Source of the DNA: Dugong dugon
Taxonomy: Eukaryota > Chordata > Mammalia > Sirenia > Dugongidae
Direction of reading: 5' to 3'
Length of the DNA stretch: 64,000 nt
NCBI GenBank assembly: GCA_030035585.1
Contig: CM057462.1
Span: forward strand, 66,870,734-66,934,733
A model generated the notes under the pieces. The model worked only from the letters and a program-made list of their open reading frames with translations, did not search any database and had not been told where the DNA came from. This document shows, one piece after another, positions 52,906 through 62,932 of the stretch. The position numbers and the translations under genes are program-made. The first letter of the stretch is position 1, and every line of letters starts with the position of its first letter.

Positions 52906-54195
52906 GGCTCAGGACAAACAGTTTCACTGATGAATAGAAGCAGTCTTATCATGGAGCTGGGGACGAGGTTTCAGACCAAGGATCAGAACAGAGAACCAGA
53001 CTGGAGGGACAAAGAGACTTGGAGGCAGAGGTCCAGAGAGGGTCAGGGAGGTGACAAGCAGCTCATCCTGTGCAGAAGCCCACTGCACTGAGGACAGAGC
53101 TGGGACTGTCACGGGACCCAATGTGGCACATGGACAGGGGCTGGGCCAGGTCACTGGCCATGGGTCTAGCAGTGGCAGGGCCACCACCTGCTGCATCAAG
53201 AGAAAGGCATGTGCCAAAGGGGGTATGGGTGCTGAAAGCCAGTGCTGAGGGGGAGTGGGTGGTCACTGGAAATGCTGGAAGGAGAGTCAGGGCACTCATG
53301 GTGGAATCCAGATAAGCCAGACCTGAGCCAGTTGAGGGAGAAGCCAGCAGGGGGGCAGCAGCAGGGGCAGTTCTGAGACTGAATTGGTTGTGCCTGCTTC
53401 CTCTGGAGCTGTTCCGTGTTTGTCTTAAAGTTGTTATGGTCAGGGGCCACCTCCCAACCCTCAAGGCCAGAGCAGACCCCTTCGGCATCCCCGGCTCTGG
53501 GGGCAGGATAGGGAGGCTCCTTCCTCCAGCACAGGGCAGAGCTCAAACCTGCACAGAGAGTAGAAGCAGATGCAGAAAGGAACTGGAGATGCCACCTGAC
53601 CTGAGGGAGGCCGACCTGATTCTATCTGGCGCTCAGGAGTCAGAGCAGCCCGGTCTGGCAACCAGGTCAATTCTGCAAATATTCACCTAGGGGCTTCTCA
53701 CCAGCAAGAAGCAGCGCTGTGCTAAGCCAGTCAGGGAAGGTAGCACGGGGAGGATTCCTGAGACAAGACCAGGAGCGCTCTCCCCAGAGGCTCCCGGAGA
53801 CAAGTGTCTAAGAAAGAAAGGAAGGCTGGCTGGCTCAGCTCCACTGACATTTGAATGAAGTTTGGAAATGACAAAAACTGAGAGTTTTAATTTTGATTTA
53901 AGTTCTTGCTTTCCTATTGTTTGTAAGTTTGTTAATGTCTCTGGTTCTCCCATTGGTGACTGGCAATAAAATCTCTTAAACCACAAAAGGGTTTTCTAGC
54001 TGGTGGAGAAACTCCATTTGGCTTCATAGTGGCCTGAGGAAGGAGAGGAACTAGCTGTGTGCATTTGAGTAGATCAGGCACCTCTCTGAGCTTCTCCTTC
54101 CTTTTCAGAAAAATCAGAGCTAGGACCAGACCATGCCTTAGGGGCCTTGATATCCTGTGAGTCTATGCGCCCAGGCAGGGAAATTTATCTTCACG
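52906..54195. other. Unassigned DNA
   Basis: Overlapping ORFs on both strands up to 141 codons in GC-rich sequence (53051-53690) show no domain. A MIR core is suspected near 54040-54130. Confidence 0.45.
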
Positions 54196-54199
54196 ATGA

Positions 54200-55062
54200 T
54201 GCACGATTCTGTCCAAGTTAGAAACCTGAGATCACTCCTGATGCCTCTCTCTTGCTCATTCTACCCTAAACCATAAACACCATTTCCCATTATCTCCATA
54301 CCCAGCTCCATAAACGGTTGTTGAAATGAAATGAACCCATCACATCCAAGGGGCCCCTGGTTCTGCCTATTTTGCCTCCTTAAATAGCTCTTGAAACTGC
54401 AGCATCTTCCCCATTCATCTGCCTTAGTTCAGACTGATTGTTTCCCAGTAGGTTAAAGTAGCCATTTCCCCTCCATTCTCTTTGACAATATCTTTCTCAC
54501 TCTAAGGCCACCTTCCACATATCCTCAGAATGATCTCTTTTATCTCTTAAAACCCCTTAAAGGCTCTGTAAAGCTCTTCAGTAGTTTCCCAGAGTCAATG
54601 GGATATAGAAGGGTGTGCTTTCACCTTTTAACCCAATTTAGACTGCTCCCCAACATGCCTGCTTGCTGGAAGCCAGGCCCAACTACTTGCAGATTTGGAA
54701 GGAATCAAGCTTTCTCTTGCTTCTGAGCTCTTACACCTGCTGTTCACTTTGCTTGGATGTCTTTCTGTCACTTGTCATCCTTTGAGACTCAGTTTTGTTG
54801 TCACTTCCTCCAAGAAACCTTCTTGCTCTGACATCTCTGGACAGAGCCAAGCACCTCTGCCTCTGCTCCCATGGTGATCTCTTTTGCAGAACTACTCACA
54901 TGCTCTAAGAACTGTCAAGCTTCCTCCCTAGACAGGAGAACCTTCAAGGACAAAGAATGTTCTGTGTATCTGTATATCCCCAGCATCAAGAACAGTGCAA
55001 GCACAGAGAGGAATTTAATGCTTAATGACTGTTTATTGAATGAATAAATGAATGAATGAGCA
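54200..55062 (+). repeat. L2 LINE, ~860 bp
   Basis: In order: 'gatcactcctgatgcctctc', 'atcctcagaatgatctcttt', 'aaggctctgtaaagctcttc', 'tgctgttcactttgcttgga', 'cacttcctccaagaaacctt' and the 3' end 'gaatttaatgcttaatgact' with a GAAT tail. This is the longest L2 copy in the window and fully decayed. Confidence 0.85.
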
Positions 55063-55999
55063 GTAAAGCAAGGGAAATCTTCGGAGCCTATAGAAGGAAC
55101 TTAAGAGATTAAGCAACCAGGTCAGAACTCAAAAGCCTGAGGTTGGGGTGGGACAAGGGTGACCTCCCTCTCCATCACTGTCACCCCCCTTTGGACCAGC
55201 AGGAGGTCTATAGAGTGTACCTAGGCCATGTTTTCAAACCTGGGCCTCCCAAACCAAATGGAGCCTTTGGGGTTACAGCTGAATCTGCATCAGCGTTTGT
55301 CCTCAGGGACCCTGCCAAGTTCTCCTGGGAGCCGGTAGAGAAAAACTGACCAGGGAGCGTCACTGGAGAAAAAATGTTAAGCCCTTTGGCTGAGGCTACC
55401 ATGGGCTAGACTTCTGTGGGGAGTGGGTGTTGGGGTCAGGAAGAGTGGAGAGAAGCCAGAGTGGGGAGATGGCAGAAAGGATCCATTACACATTCATTCC
55501 CCGAGTGAGCCTCAGGCTTCGGAAGTATCGCGTTAAAGAGATGAATCACACACTGAGTCAAAGAGAGGAGGTTGCAGAGTTGTAAATCAGAGGAATGGCT
55601 TTTATTTGTCAGAATGCTACAATAAATAACTCCTCCGTGTGCCACTTAACAAAAGGAGAGTGGGAGGGAGGGAAGCTAGGTGACACACGCAGGTCAGGAG
55701 GGGCTCACAGAGGGATACATGGGCAGGTGGGTAGGGGACAATCTTGCAGCTACCAGGGTGGTTTCAGGCCCCTCTCTCCAGTAATGCGGATACTTCATGC
55801 TCCTTAATGCAAACAAAACAAAAAAAAAAAAATTTTTTTTTTTAATCATCTGTCCCCAAACTTCTTGAGAGCACTGGGTCATAAGAAAAATAACACTGAG
55901 GACAGCTAGGGATAGGGGAAATCTTCAAGGGCATCTACTTCATCCCTGTTTTATACATATAGCAGGCTGTCTTGCTAGAGAGGGCATTTATGGGTGTTT
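55063..55999. other. Unassigned DNA
   Basis: A-run/T-run pair at 55815-55842. No gene seen. Confidence 0.4.
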
Positions 56000-56216
56000 C
56001 TGGAGTCCCTGGGTGGTGTAAGTGGTTAAAGTGCTCGATAATGGAAAGGTTGGTAGTTCACGTCCACCCAGCGGTGCCTCCGAAGAAAGGCCTCGTCACC
56101 TACTTCTGAAAAATCAGCCATTGAAAACCCTACGGAGCATAGTTCTACTCTGACACACATGAGGTCACCCTGAATCTGAATTAACTTAAGGCAACTGTTT
56201 TTTAAATTTTTTTTTC
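56000..56216 (+). mobile_element. AfroSINE, long form
   Basis: 'ctggagtccctgggtggtgt', 'aaatcagccattgaaaaccc', tail 'aatctgaattaacttaaggc' and a T-rich end. Confidence 0.93.
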
Positions 56217-56690
56217 CTTCTTCTTCAGAAGGAAAGTGCCAGAAAATCACCCAAGATCACCGAGGGCAGAGACGCCCCTAGGATGGGGGAAAGGTAAGCA
56301 CCCTAGCCCCTGAATTAATGAAGTTTGCTTTCCTTGGACTGGTAGGTGCAAGGCAAGTGGCCATGCCTAGAATTAAGGGTGCAGGGGGTGCAGGGTGGGG
56401 CAAATATAAATTATCTGGGGAAGGATATATATTCAGACCCTTTGGGTTTCTAGAACTTAAAAGTAAAAGGCTGCCTGGCCCATGGGGAATATGCAGAAGG
56501 ATGGGAATTCTGAGTCTTCAGAGGGGCAGATAGACACATGACTTAATCAGGCCAAGTTGCTCTGGGCAACCTGTGGCCTGTGGAGGCAGCTGTGCTTCCA
56601 GAGAGCATCATTCTGTGGGGCAGGCGAGGACTTTGCCTCCACTGCCCTCCCTCCCCCTTGGGCTGCTACCAGGAAAGGTGGGCTCCAGAT
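56217..56690. other. Unassigned DNA
   Basis: Nothing recognised. Confidence 0.4.
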
Positions 56691-56699
56691 TCTGAGGCT

Positions 56700-57032
56700 G
56701 CGCTGTCCAATATGGAAGCCACTAGCCACATGCAGGTATTGAAATGTGGCTAGTACAATTTGAGATTTGTTCTAAGGGTAAAATAAACAGTGGAATTTTT
56801 ATATTGATTACATATTGAAATGATAATATTTTGGATATATTGTGTTAAAGAAAATGTATTATTAAAGTTAATTTCAGTGGTTTCTTTTTACTTTTTTTAG
56901 TGTGGCTACTAGAAAATTCAAAACAAATGTTTCTTTTTATTTTTTTTTTAGTGTGGCTACTAGAAAATTTGAACTCCTACATGTGGTTCACATCTGTGGC
57001 TTACAAGTTTCTATTGAACAGCACTGATCAGC
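56700..57032 (+). mobile_element. DNA-transposon MITE with an internal duplication
   Basis: The left end 'gcgctgtccaatatggaagc' and the right end 'attgaacagcactgatc' are complementary, as in mammalian hAT-type MITEs. 'gtgtggctactagaaaatt' occurs twice (56900 and 56952), each preceded by a T-rich run. Confidence 0.7.
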
Positions 57033-57039
57033 AGGAGCC

Positions 57040-57599
57040 CTTGGACTCAGAACAGGGAGGGCAATCGTTCCGGAGGACATCCTGCTCTTAGGCCTAGGGG
57101 GTCGGGAGCCTACATTTATGTACTCTGGAGATATTCTGGGGAACAGCAATAGCACCCCAAACTGTGGGGGCTGGGACAGACAACCTGGTAATACAAGTAA
57201 TTGTTCAAGCAAATTAATGACAAGATCTTGGCCTTGAATCAAGCCTCATAAATTCTAGCGTAGTCTTCTTACCATTACATCACAGTTTACATAGAAAACA
57301 CTCTTGTGAAATTATTAGTCATTTTAGTGAGGGAGCCACAAAATAGGCTCCTGGTTAGAGCATAAGTTTCTACATTTTCTTTCTTTTGGGCAGGTAATTT
57401 AATAATCTCTATCAGAACCCTCTAGCTTAAAATGAAACTAGACCTTAAAGCCTGTCTCAGCATGGTCATACATCCTAAAGAGACACAAATCTCGTTCCTC
57501 AAAGTTTTGGAAAATACTGTTTATTCTTGAGTGAAGTCTCCCGAGAAGGCAGTAGAGGGAAATTAGCTTGTATAAGTCATAGCTAAAAACACACAAAGA
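57040..57599. other. Unassigned DNA
   Basis: No gene or repeat recognised. Confidence 0.4.
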
Positions 57600-57802
57600 A
57601 CAACAGTAGCCATTGAGTCTATTCCAAGTCATGGTGACCCCATATGTGCAGAATAGAACTGTGCTCCATAGGGTTTTCAAGGCTGTAATTTTTTAGGAGC
57701 AGATTGACAGGTATTTCTTCCAAGGTACCTCTGGGTGGGTATGAGCCACCAACCTTTGGTTAGTAGTTGAGCACGTAACCAACTGCATCATGCAGGGACT
57801 CC
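57600..57802 (-). mobile_element. AfroSINE, long form
   Basis: 'gtctattccaagtcatggtg', 'ttttcaaggctgtaattttt', 'tatgagccaccaacctttgg' and head complement 'gcagggactcc'. Confidence 0.93.
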
Positions 57803-58212
57803 ACAGACACAGAAAAGTTTCCTAAAAATCTTTAGACACCATTCTCTCTTCTGCAAGTATCACCCCATAGGGCAGCTCTCAAACTGCTCTCTTTTCCCTC
57901 CTAAGCCTGCCTGACATCCTTCTTCAGGGCCCCCTCTCCTCTCTGGCCAAGCTCTTCTAAGCCCCTCTTCCCCCTGGATCTTTTCTTTCCACACTTCCAG
58001 GTCCTTCTATACTAGGATCAGTTCAGCTTCTCCCAGCATCTTTCAGTTTTCAGCACGAGGCCCTAAAACTGACTGAGTAGACAAGAAACGGGGAGGGGGG
58101 AGAGTCACTTTCAGAATTTTACATTCTTTGCGCAAGTAATTCCACTTGCAGGAATCTAGGACAGATCGATAGAGCAATGGATCAAAAATTTATGTACAAA
58201 GATGTTTATCTA
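57803..58212. other. Unassigned DNA
   Basis: Nothing recognised; 58130-58210 may be an old L1 3' patch ('ccacttgcaggaatctagga'). Confidence 0.4.
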
Positions 58213-58404
58213 TGTTGTTGTTAGTTGTCTTTGTGTCCATTCCAACTCATGGCAACACCATGGGTGCAGAGGAGAATTGCTCCATAGAGTTTTCAAGGCT
58301 GTGATCTTTCAAAAGCAGATTTCCAGGCCTGTCTTCAAAGGCTCCTCTGGGTGGGTTTGAACTGACAACCTTTCGGTTAGTAGTCCAGCAGTTTAACCAT
58401 CAGG
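58213..58404 (-). mobile_element. AfroSINE, long form
   Basis: 'gtgtccattccaactcatgg', 'tttcaaggctgtgatctttc' and 'gggtttgaactgacaacctt' are seen; the head end is eroded. Confidence 0.9.
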
Positions 58405-58430
58405 AAGCAACCAAAACATCCAACAGTGGA

Positions 58431-58496
58431 GTGGATTCAAACCGCTGACCTTTTGGTTAGCAGCCAAGCTCTTAACCACTGTGCATCCAGGGCTCC
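58431..58496 (-). mobile_element. AfroSINE head fragment
   Basis: Only the tRNA-like head is present: 'gtggattcaaaccgctgacc' to 'ccagggctcc'. It lacks a tail, unusual for a retrotransposed SINE, so it was probably separated by deletion. Confidence 0.88.
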
Positions 58497-58499
58497 AAC

Positions 58500-58725
58500 A
58501 AAGGAGTATTAGTAGTTAAATAAATTATGATGCCTCTATAAAATGGAATATTAGAAAACCACTAAAATTTCTGTTTTTGAAAAATATTTATTGACATGGG
58601 AAATTGCCCATGACAATGTTAAAAGAGAATAAAAACAAACAGGATGTAAAGCTGTATGCAAACTATGGCACCAGTTCTGCTCTGATTTATATAATATATG
58701 TACATAGAAAAATGCTTCTCTGGGG
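58500..58725 (+). mobile_element. Old L1 3' region
   Basis: 'taaattatgatgcctctata', 'tatttattgacatgggaaat' and 'gtaaagctgtatgcaaacta' follow an old L1 3'-region order similar to 31930-32060. Confidence 0.7.
58507..58551. repeat. 45-bp direct repeat, copy 1
   Basis: It matches 58995-59039 at 43 of 45 positions and sits naturally within the old L1 region. Confidence 0.95.
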
Positions 58726-59250
58726 CTCCTACTACCGCCTTTCTGTAGCCTCCTTGGATCAGTAAGAACCCGGGAGAAGGCAACTGAATAGCACAAAGTC
58801 AAATGACTTTTTCGAGGAGGGGTGTCAAGGTGCTGTCTCATTTTCTTTGGCCTATGTTGAGAAGGAGGAGGTAACATGGAGTCCAGGAGCCTGTCCCTGT
58901 CCCAAACTCCCCAGGGTGTCCCATCGAATCCAGAAGGAACAGGGACATTTGCCCAAGGAGGGCTTCTGGCCCCACACTCTCTGCTCCCATGGTATATTAG
59001 TAGTTAAACAAATCATGATGCCTCTATAAAATGGAATATGCAACACCACACATGCTGGGGTTTCAATGCCCAGAACAAGGCAGGCATCAAAACTTGGTTC
59101 TGCAGTCAAAAGCACTCTTTGGAAGACTCAGGTATGAGATGTGGGACCCAGGCAAGTTCTTGCCCTCACTAAGCCCCAGATGTCCATCTGTAACATTAGG
59201 TTACTAACACCTACCTCCAAAGAGTGTTGGGACATGTATTGAGAAAAGGA
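58726..59250. other. Unassigned DNA
   Basis: Apart from the direct-repeat copy at 58995, no feature is recognised. Confidence 0.4.
58995..59039. repeat. 45-bp direct repeat, copy 2
   Basis: A copy of the L1-derived segment at 58507, here without L1 sequence on either side. Confidence 0.95.
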
Positions 59251-59254
59251 GACA

Positions 59255-59470
59255 ATGTGAGAGAGTAGAGTGTGAACACTCCGGGCTGGGCTGCCTGGGC
59301 GTGAATTCTCGCTGTGCCCTCACCAGCTGTGATCTTGGGCAGGTTACCTGGCCTTTGCTTGATTTCTTCATCTAGAAAACAGGGGTGATAATGGTGCTTG
59401 TATCCATCCTAAAGGTTTGTTGAGAGGATTGAAGGCATTGATACATGCAAAATATATGAGAAATGCCTGA
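59255..59470 (+). repeat. MIR SINE, nearly full length
   Basis: 'gggctgcctgggcgtgaatt', 'cagctgtgatcttgggcagg' and 'tgaaggcattgatacatgca' in order. Confidence 0.85.
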
Positions 59471-59687
59471 TGCATATAGGCACATAATTCATACATTTAT
59501 TGGAATTCAGCAATGTGAATTTCCCCTCTTCTTGTTATCTTTCTGGGAGACATTTTGTACCCTATCCTCTGCTCAGAGCCTGCCCTCCTTTCTCAGCCCA
59601 GCCTTGAGGCTGCCCAGTTTAACCTTCATTAATCACTATTTTAGATTTCACAGCGCATTTCTTGTTGGCTGCTGTTACCCTAGACTA

Positions 59688-59735
59688 GGAGTCTGTAAAC
59701 TACAGCCTGTGGGCCAAATCCAACCTGCCACCTAT
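59688..59735 (+). mobile_element. hAT-type element, left end only
   Basis: 'gtctgtaaactacagcctgt' and 'gggccaaatccaacctgcca' match the start of a mammalian hAT family. It is cut by the L1 tail at about 59736, so the remainder should lie beyond the right edge. Confidence 0.75.
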
Positions 59736-59920
59736 TTTTTATTTTTATTTTTATTTATTTTTTTATCTCATTGTTTATATTTATTTATTTATTTATTTTT
59801 TATTGTACTTCAGGTGAAGGCTTACAGAACAAATAGTTTCTCGTGAAACAGTAGTACACATGTTGTTACATGACACTGGTTAACAACCCCACAACATATC
59901 AACCCTCTAACTTCTCAACC
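59736..59920 (-). mobile_element. Second L1 3' end abutting the large L1
   Basis: Read on the minus strand, it lies downstream of the A run at 59922-59937. 59811-59905 is an imperfect copy of 60042-60135 ('gaaggcttacagaacaaata' versus 'gaaggcctacagaaaaaata'). It ends in an AATAAATA-rich tail. Confidence 0.75.
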
Positions 59921-60479
59921 TTTTTTTTTTTTTTTTGGTGAAAATACACGTAGCCAAAGATACACCATTTGAAAAATTTCTACACGCACAGTTCAGTGAC
60001 ATTGACTACTCTCTTCCAATTGTGCTGTTATTCTCACTTAAGATGAAGGCCTACAGAAAAAATAGTTTCTCATTTAACAGTTACTACAAATGTTGCCCTG
60101 TGACAATGGTTAACAATCTTACAACACATCAACAATATCCTTACTCAACCGTGGGTTCCCTATCACCAGCTTCCTTGTCCCCTTCCGCCTTCTGGCCCTT
60201 GTCACTGGACTACTGTACCTCGTTAGTCTCATTTGGTTTTACGGGGCTGTCCACTCCCAGGCAGAACAGTGAACCTCGGAGGTAACTTCACCACTGAGCT
60301 AAAAGGGTGTGTGCGGGCCATACTCTCGAGGTTTCTCCAGCCTCCTTTAGGCCAGTAAATCTGGTCTTTTTTGTGTGAGTTAGAATTATGCTCTACATCC
60401 TTCTCCAGCTCTGTCCAGAACCCTCTATTGTGACCCTGGCAGAGCAGTCAGTGGTGGTAGTCGGGCATCATCTAGCTGT

Positions 60480-60538
60480 ACTGGACTCAGTCCAGTGGAG
60501 GCCTTGGTAGCTGTGGACAATTAGTCCTTCGGACTAAT
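60480..60538. repeat. Two adjacent perfect hairpins in the L1 3' UTR
   Basis: 'actggact' c 'agtccagt' (60480-60496, 8-bp stem, 1-nt centre) and 'attagtcc' ttc 'ggactaat' (60520-60538, 8-bp stem, 3-nt loop) are exact inverted repeats 23 bp apart. Confidence 0.92.
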
Positions 60539-60961
60539 CTTTTCCTTGTATCCTGTTCTCTTCATTCTCCCTTGCTCCCGAAGGCATGAGACCAGTGGAG
60601 TATCTTAGATGGCCGCTCACAGGCTTTCAAGACCCCAGACACTACTCACCGAGGTAGAATGTAGAGCATTGTCTTTATAAGCTGTGTCATGCCAGTTGAG
60701 CTAGATGTTCCCTGAGACCATGGTGCCCACGGCCCTCCACCCAGCAATTCAGTCCCTCAGGGAGTTTGGATGTGTCTATGGGGCTTCCATGACATTTCCT
60801 TGTACAAGTTGTGCTAGTTTCCCCTGTATTGTGTACTGTCTCACCCTTCACCCAAGATAACATTTATCTATTGCCTATTTAGTAGTTCCCCCCCAACCCC
60901 TCCCATTCCTGGTAACCAACAAAGATTGTTATATTTTGTGTGTAAACTTTTCCATGGGTTT

Positions 60962-61240
60962 TTACAATAGAGGTCTCATACAATATTTGTCCCTTTGTGA
61001 TTGACTTATTTCACTCAGCATAATGTCCTCCAGTTTCATCCATGTTATGAGATGCTTCACAGATTCATTGTTGTTCTTTCTTGTTGCAAAGTACTTCATT
61101 GTGTGTATGTACCATAGTTTGTTTATCCATTCATCTGTTGATAGGCATCTAGTTTGTTTCCATCTTTTTGCTATTGTGAACAATGCTGCCATGAACATAG
61201 GTGTGCATATGTCTATTCGAGTGACGACTCTTATTTCTCT
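60962..61240 (-). pseudogene. L1 ORF2 C-terminal fragment
   Basis: An open 78-codon stretch (60962-61198) with 'LWYIHTMKYFATRKNN' and 'MKLEDIMLSEISQSQRDKYC', the conserved C-terminal part of L1 ORF2p. It lacks the reverse transcriptase that should precede it and follows directly on N-terminal endonuclease sequence. Confidence 0.9.
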
Positions 61241-61487
61241 AGGATATATTCTGAGATTAGAATTGCCACTCCTGCTCTTTTTTGGTAGTTGTTAGCTTGA
61301 TATATTTTTTTCAACCTTTGACTTTTAATAAATTCACATCTTTGTTTCTAAGCTGTGTGTCTTGTAGACAACATATTGATGGATCCTGTTTTCTTATCCA
61401 TTCTGTCACTCTCTGTCTCTTTATGGGTGCATTGAGTCCATTTACATTCAGTGTAATTATTGATAGATGTGAGTTTGTTGCTGTCAT
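61240..61487 (-). pseudogene. L1 ORF2 N-terminal endonuclease fragment
   Basis: The ATG at 61487-61485 opens a frame reading 'SHLSIITLNVNGLNAPIKRQ' and 'DPSICCLQDTQL', the start of the L1 endonuclease with its catalytic Asn (LNVNGL). The glutamate of the usual CLQET motif is Asp here (CLQDT). A stop occurs at 61313-61311 where Trp is usual, and a frameshift precedes 'NYQKRAGVAIL'. The frame ends near 61240 at the deletion junction. Confidence 0.9.
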
Positions 61488-61882
61488 TTTGTAGTGCTTT
61501 TTTTTCTGGTGCTGAAGTTTTCTTTGTTCTTCTTACTCTCTTGTGCTGAGTTACTTTTGTTTGTGGATTTTTTTTTTCATTTCTTTCGTTTTTGCTTAGA
61601 CTTTATGTTTTTCCTCTTTTTCTTTATGTTTGTTAACTTTGTTTGTGGTTACCATGAATTTTACCCTTATATTTCTAAGTTTGAAGCAGTCTACCGTTAC
61701 TTGGTATCGCCATGACTTCCTCTCCATTAAAAGTTTCTATACCTACGCCATTTATTACCTCTTTTATTGTTTTGATGTTGTTGTCATTTACTGATTAACT
61801 GCTTTGATTCCCTGTTGTATTTCTTTTGGTTTTGGATCATCCTTTTTCCTAGATTGGTATCTGGCTGGTACGATCCTGCATC

Positions 61883-62932
61883 CTAGATTCTGCCTGTGAG
61901 CTGAAGCTGTTTGTCTTCAGATCGAAGAACTCCCTTTAATAATTCTTGTAAGTTTGGTTTGACTTTTATGTACTCCCTTAATTTCTGTTTATCTGGAAAT
62001 GACCTAATTTCACCATCAAATTTGAACAAGAGTTTTGCAGAATATATTATTCTTGGTTGGCAATTTTTTTCTTGCAAGATTTTACATATGTCATCCCATT
62101 GCCTTCTTGCCTGCGTGGTTTCTGCCGAATAATCTGAGCTTAGTCTTATTATTTCTCCTCTGTATGTGACTTCTTGTTTTTCATGAGCTGCTCTCAGAAT
62201 TCTTTGTTTGGCTTTGGCTTTGGCAAGTGTGATTATGATATGCCTTGGTGATTTTCTTTTGGGGTCTCTTCTATATGGGGTTCATTGAGCTTCTTGGATT
62301 GCCAGCTTTTCATCTTTCATGATATTGGGGAAGTTTTCTGTCAGCAGTTCCTCAATGATCCTCTCTGTGTTTTCTGTTTTCTCCCCCTGTTCTGGAATTC
62401 CAATCACTCGAAAATTTTTGCTTTTGATTGTGTCCCACATAACTCTCAGGGTCTCTTCATTTTTCTTTGTTCTTTTTTCTGAGTTTTCCTGAAACAGAGT
62501 TGTATCCAAGTGTTTGTCTTCAATTCCACTGATCCTGTCTTCCACCATTTCAAATCTGCTTCTCAGCCCTTCTATGACACCGTCCATTTCTGAAATCTTG
62601 TTGTTTATCTTTTGGATTTCTAATTGTTGTCTTTGTATAATTTCTAGTTGTGAATTTATTTTGGCATTTTGTTCCTGCATTATTTTCCTGAATTATTCCA
62701 ATTTTTTGTCTGTATTTTCCATGAATTTGTCTATTTTTTCCTCATGTTTGTCAGCTTTTTGTCTCAGTTCTCGAAGAATTCTGAGCATTAGAGATTTGAA
62801 TTCCCTATCAGGTAGTTCTAGTGCATTTTCTTCCACAGGAGAGTCATCTGGTGTTTTACTTTGGACGCCTACTGGAACCATCCTGTCCTGTTTTTGTAAA
62901 TGTTTTGATATTGTCTGTTGTTTTGGGGGCAT
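61883..62932 (-). pseudogene. L1 ORF1, nearly complete, two in-frame stops
   Basis: All three parts lie in one frame of 350 codons, typical for ORF1p. The N-terminal segment (62932-62693) starts 'MPPKQQ'. The middle (62680-62282) has a coiled-coil-like 'EIIQRQQLEIQKINNKISEM' and the RRM-type 'NFRVIGIPEQGEKTENTERI'. The C-terminal domain (to 61883) has 'QPRIIYSAKLLFKFDGEIRS'. The stops are TAA at 62693-62695 and TGA at 62282-62284. No frameshift is seen, so decay has been light. Its product would be the RNA-binding chaperone of the L1 particle. Confidence 0.93.
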
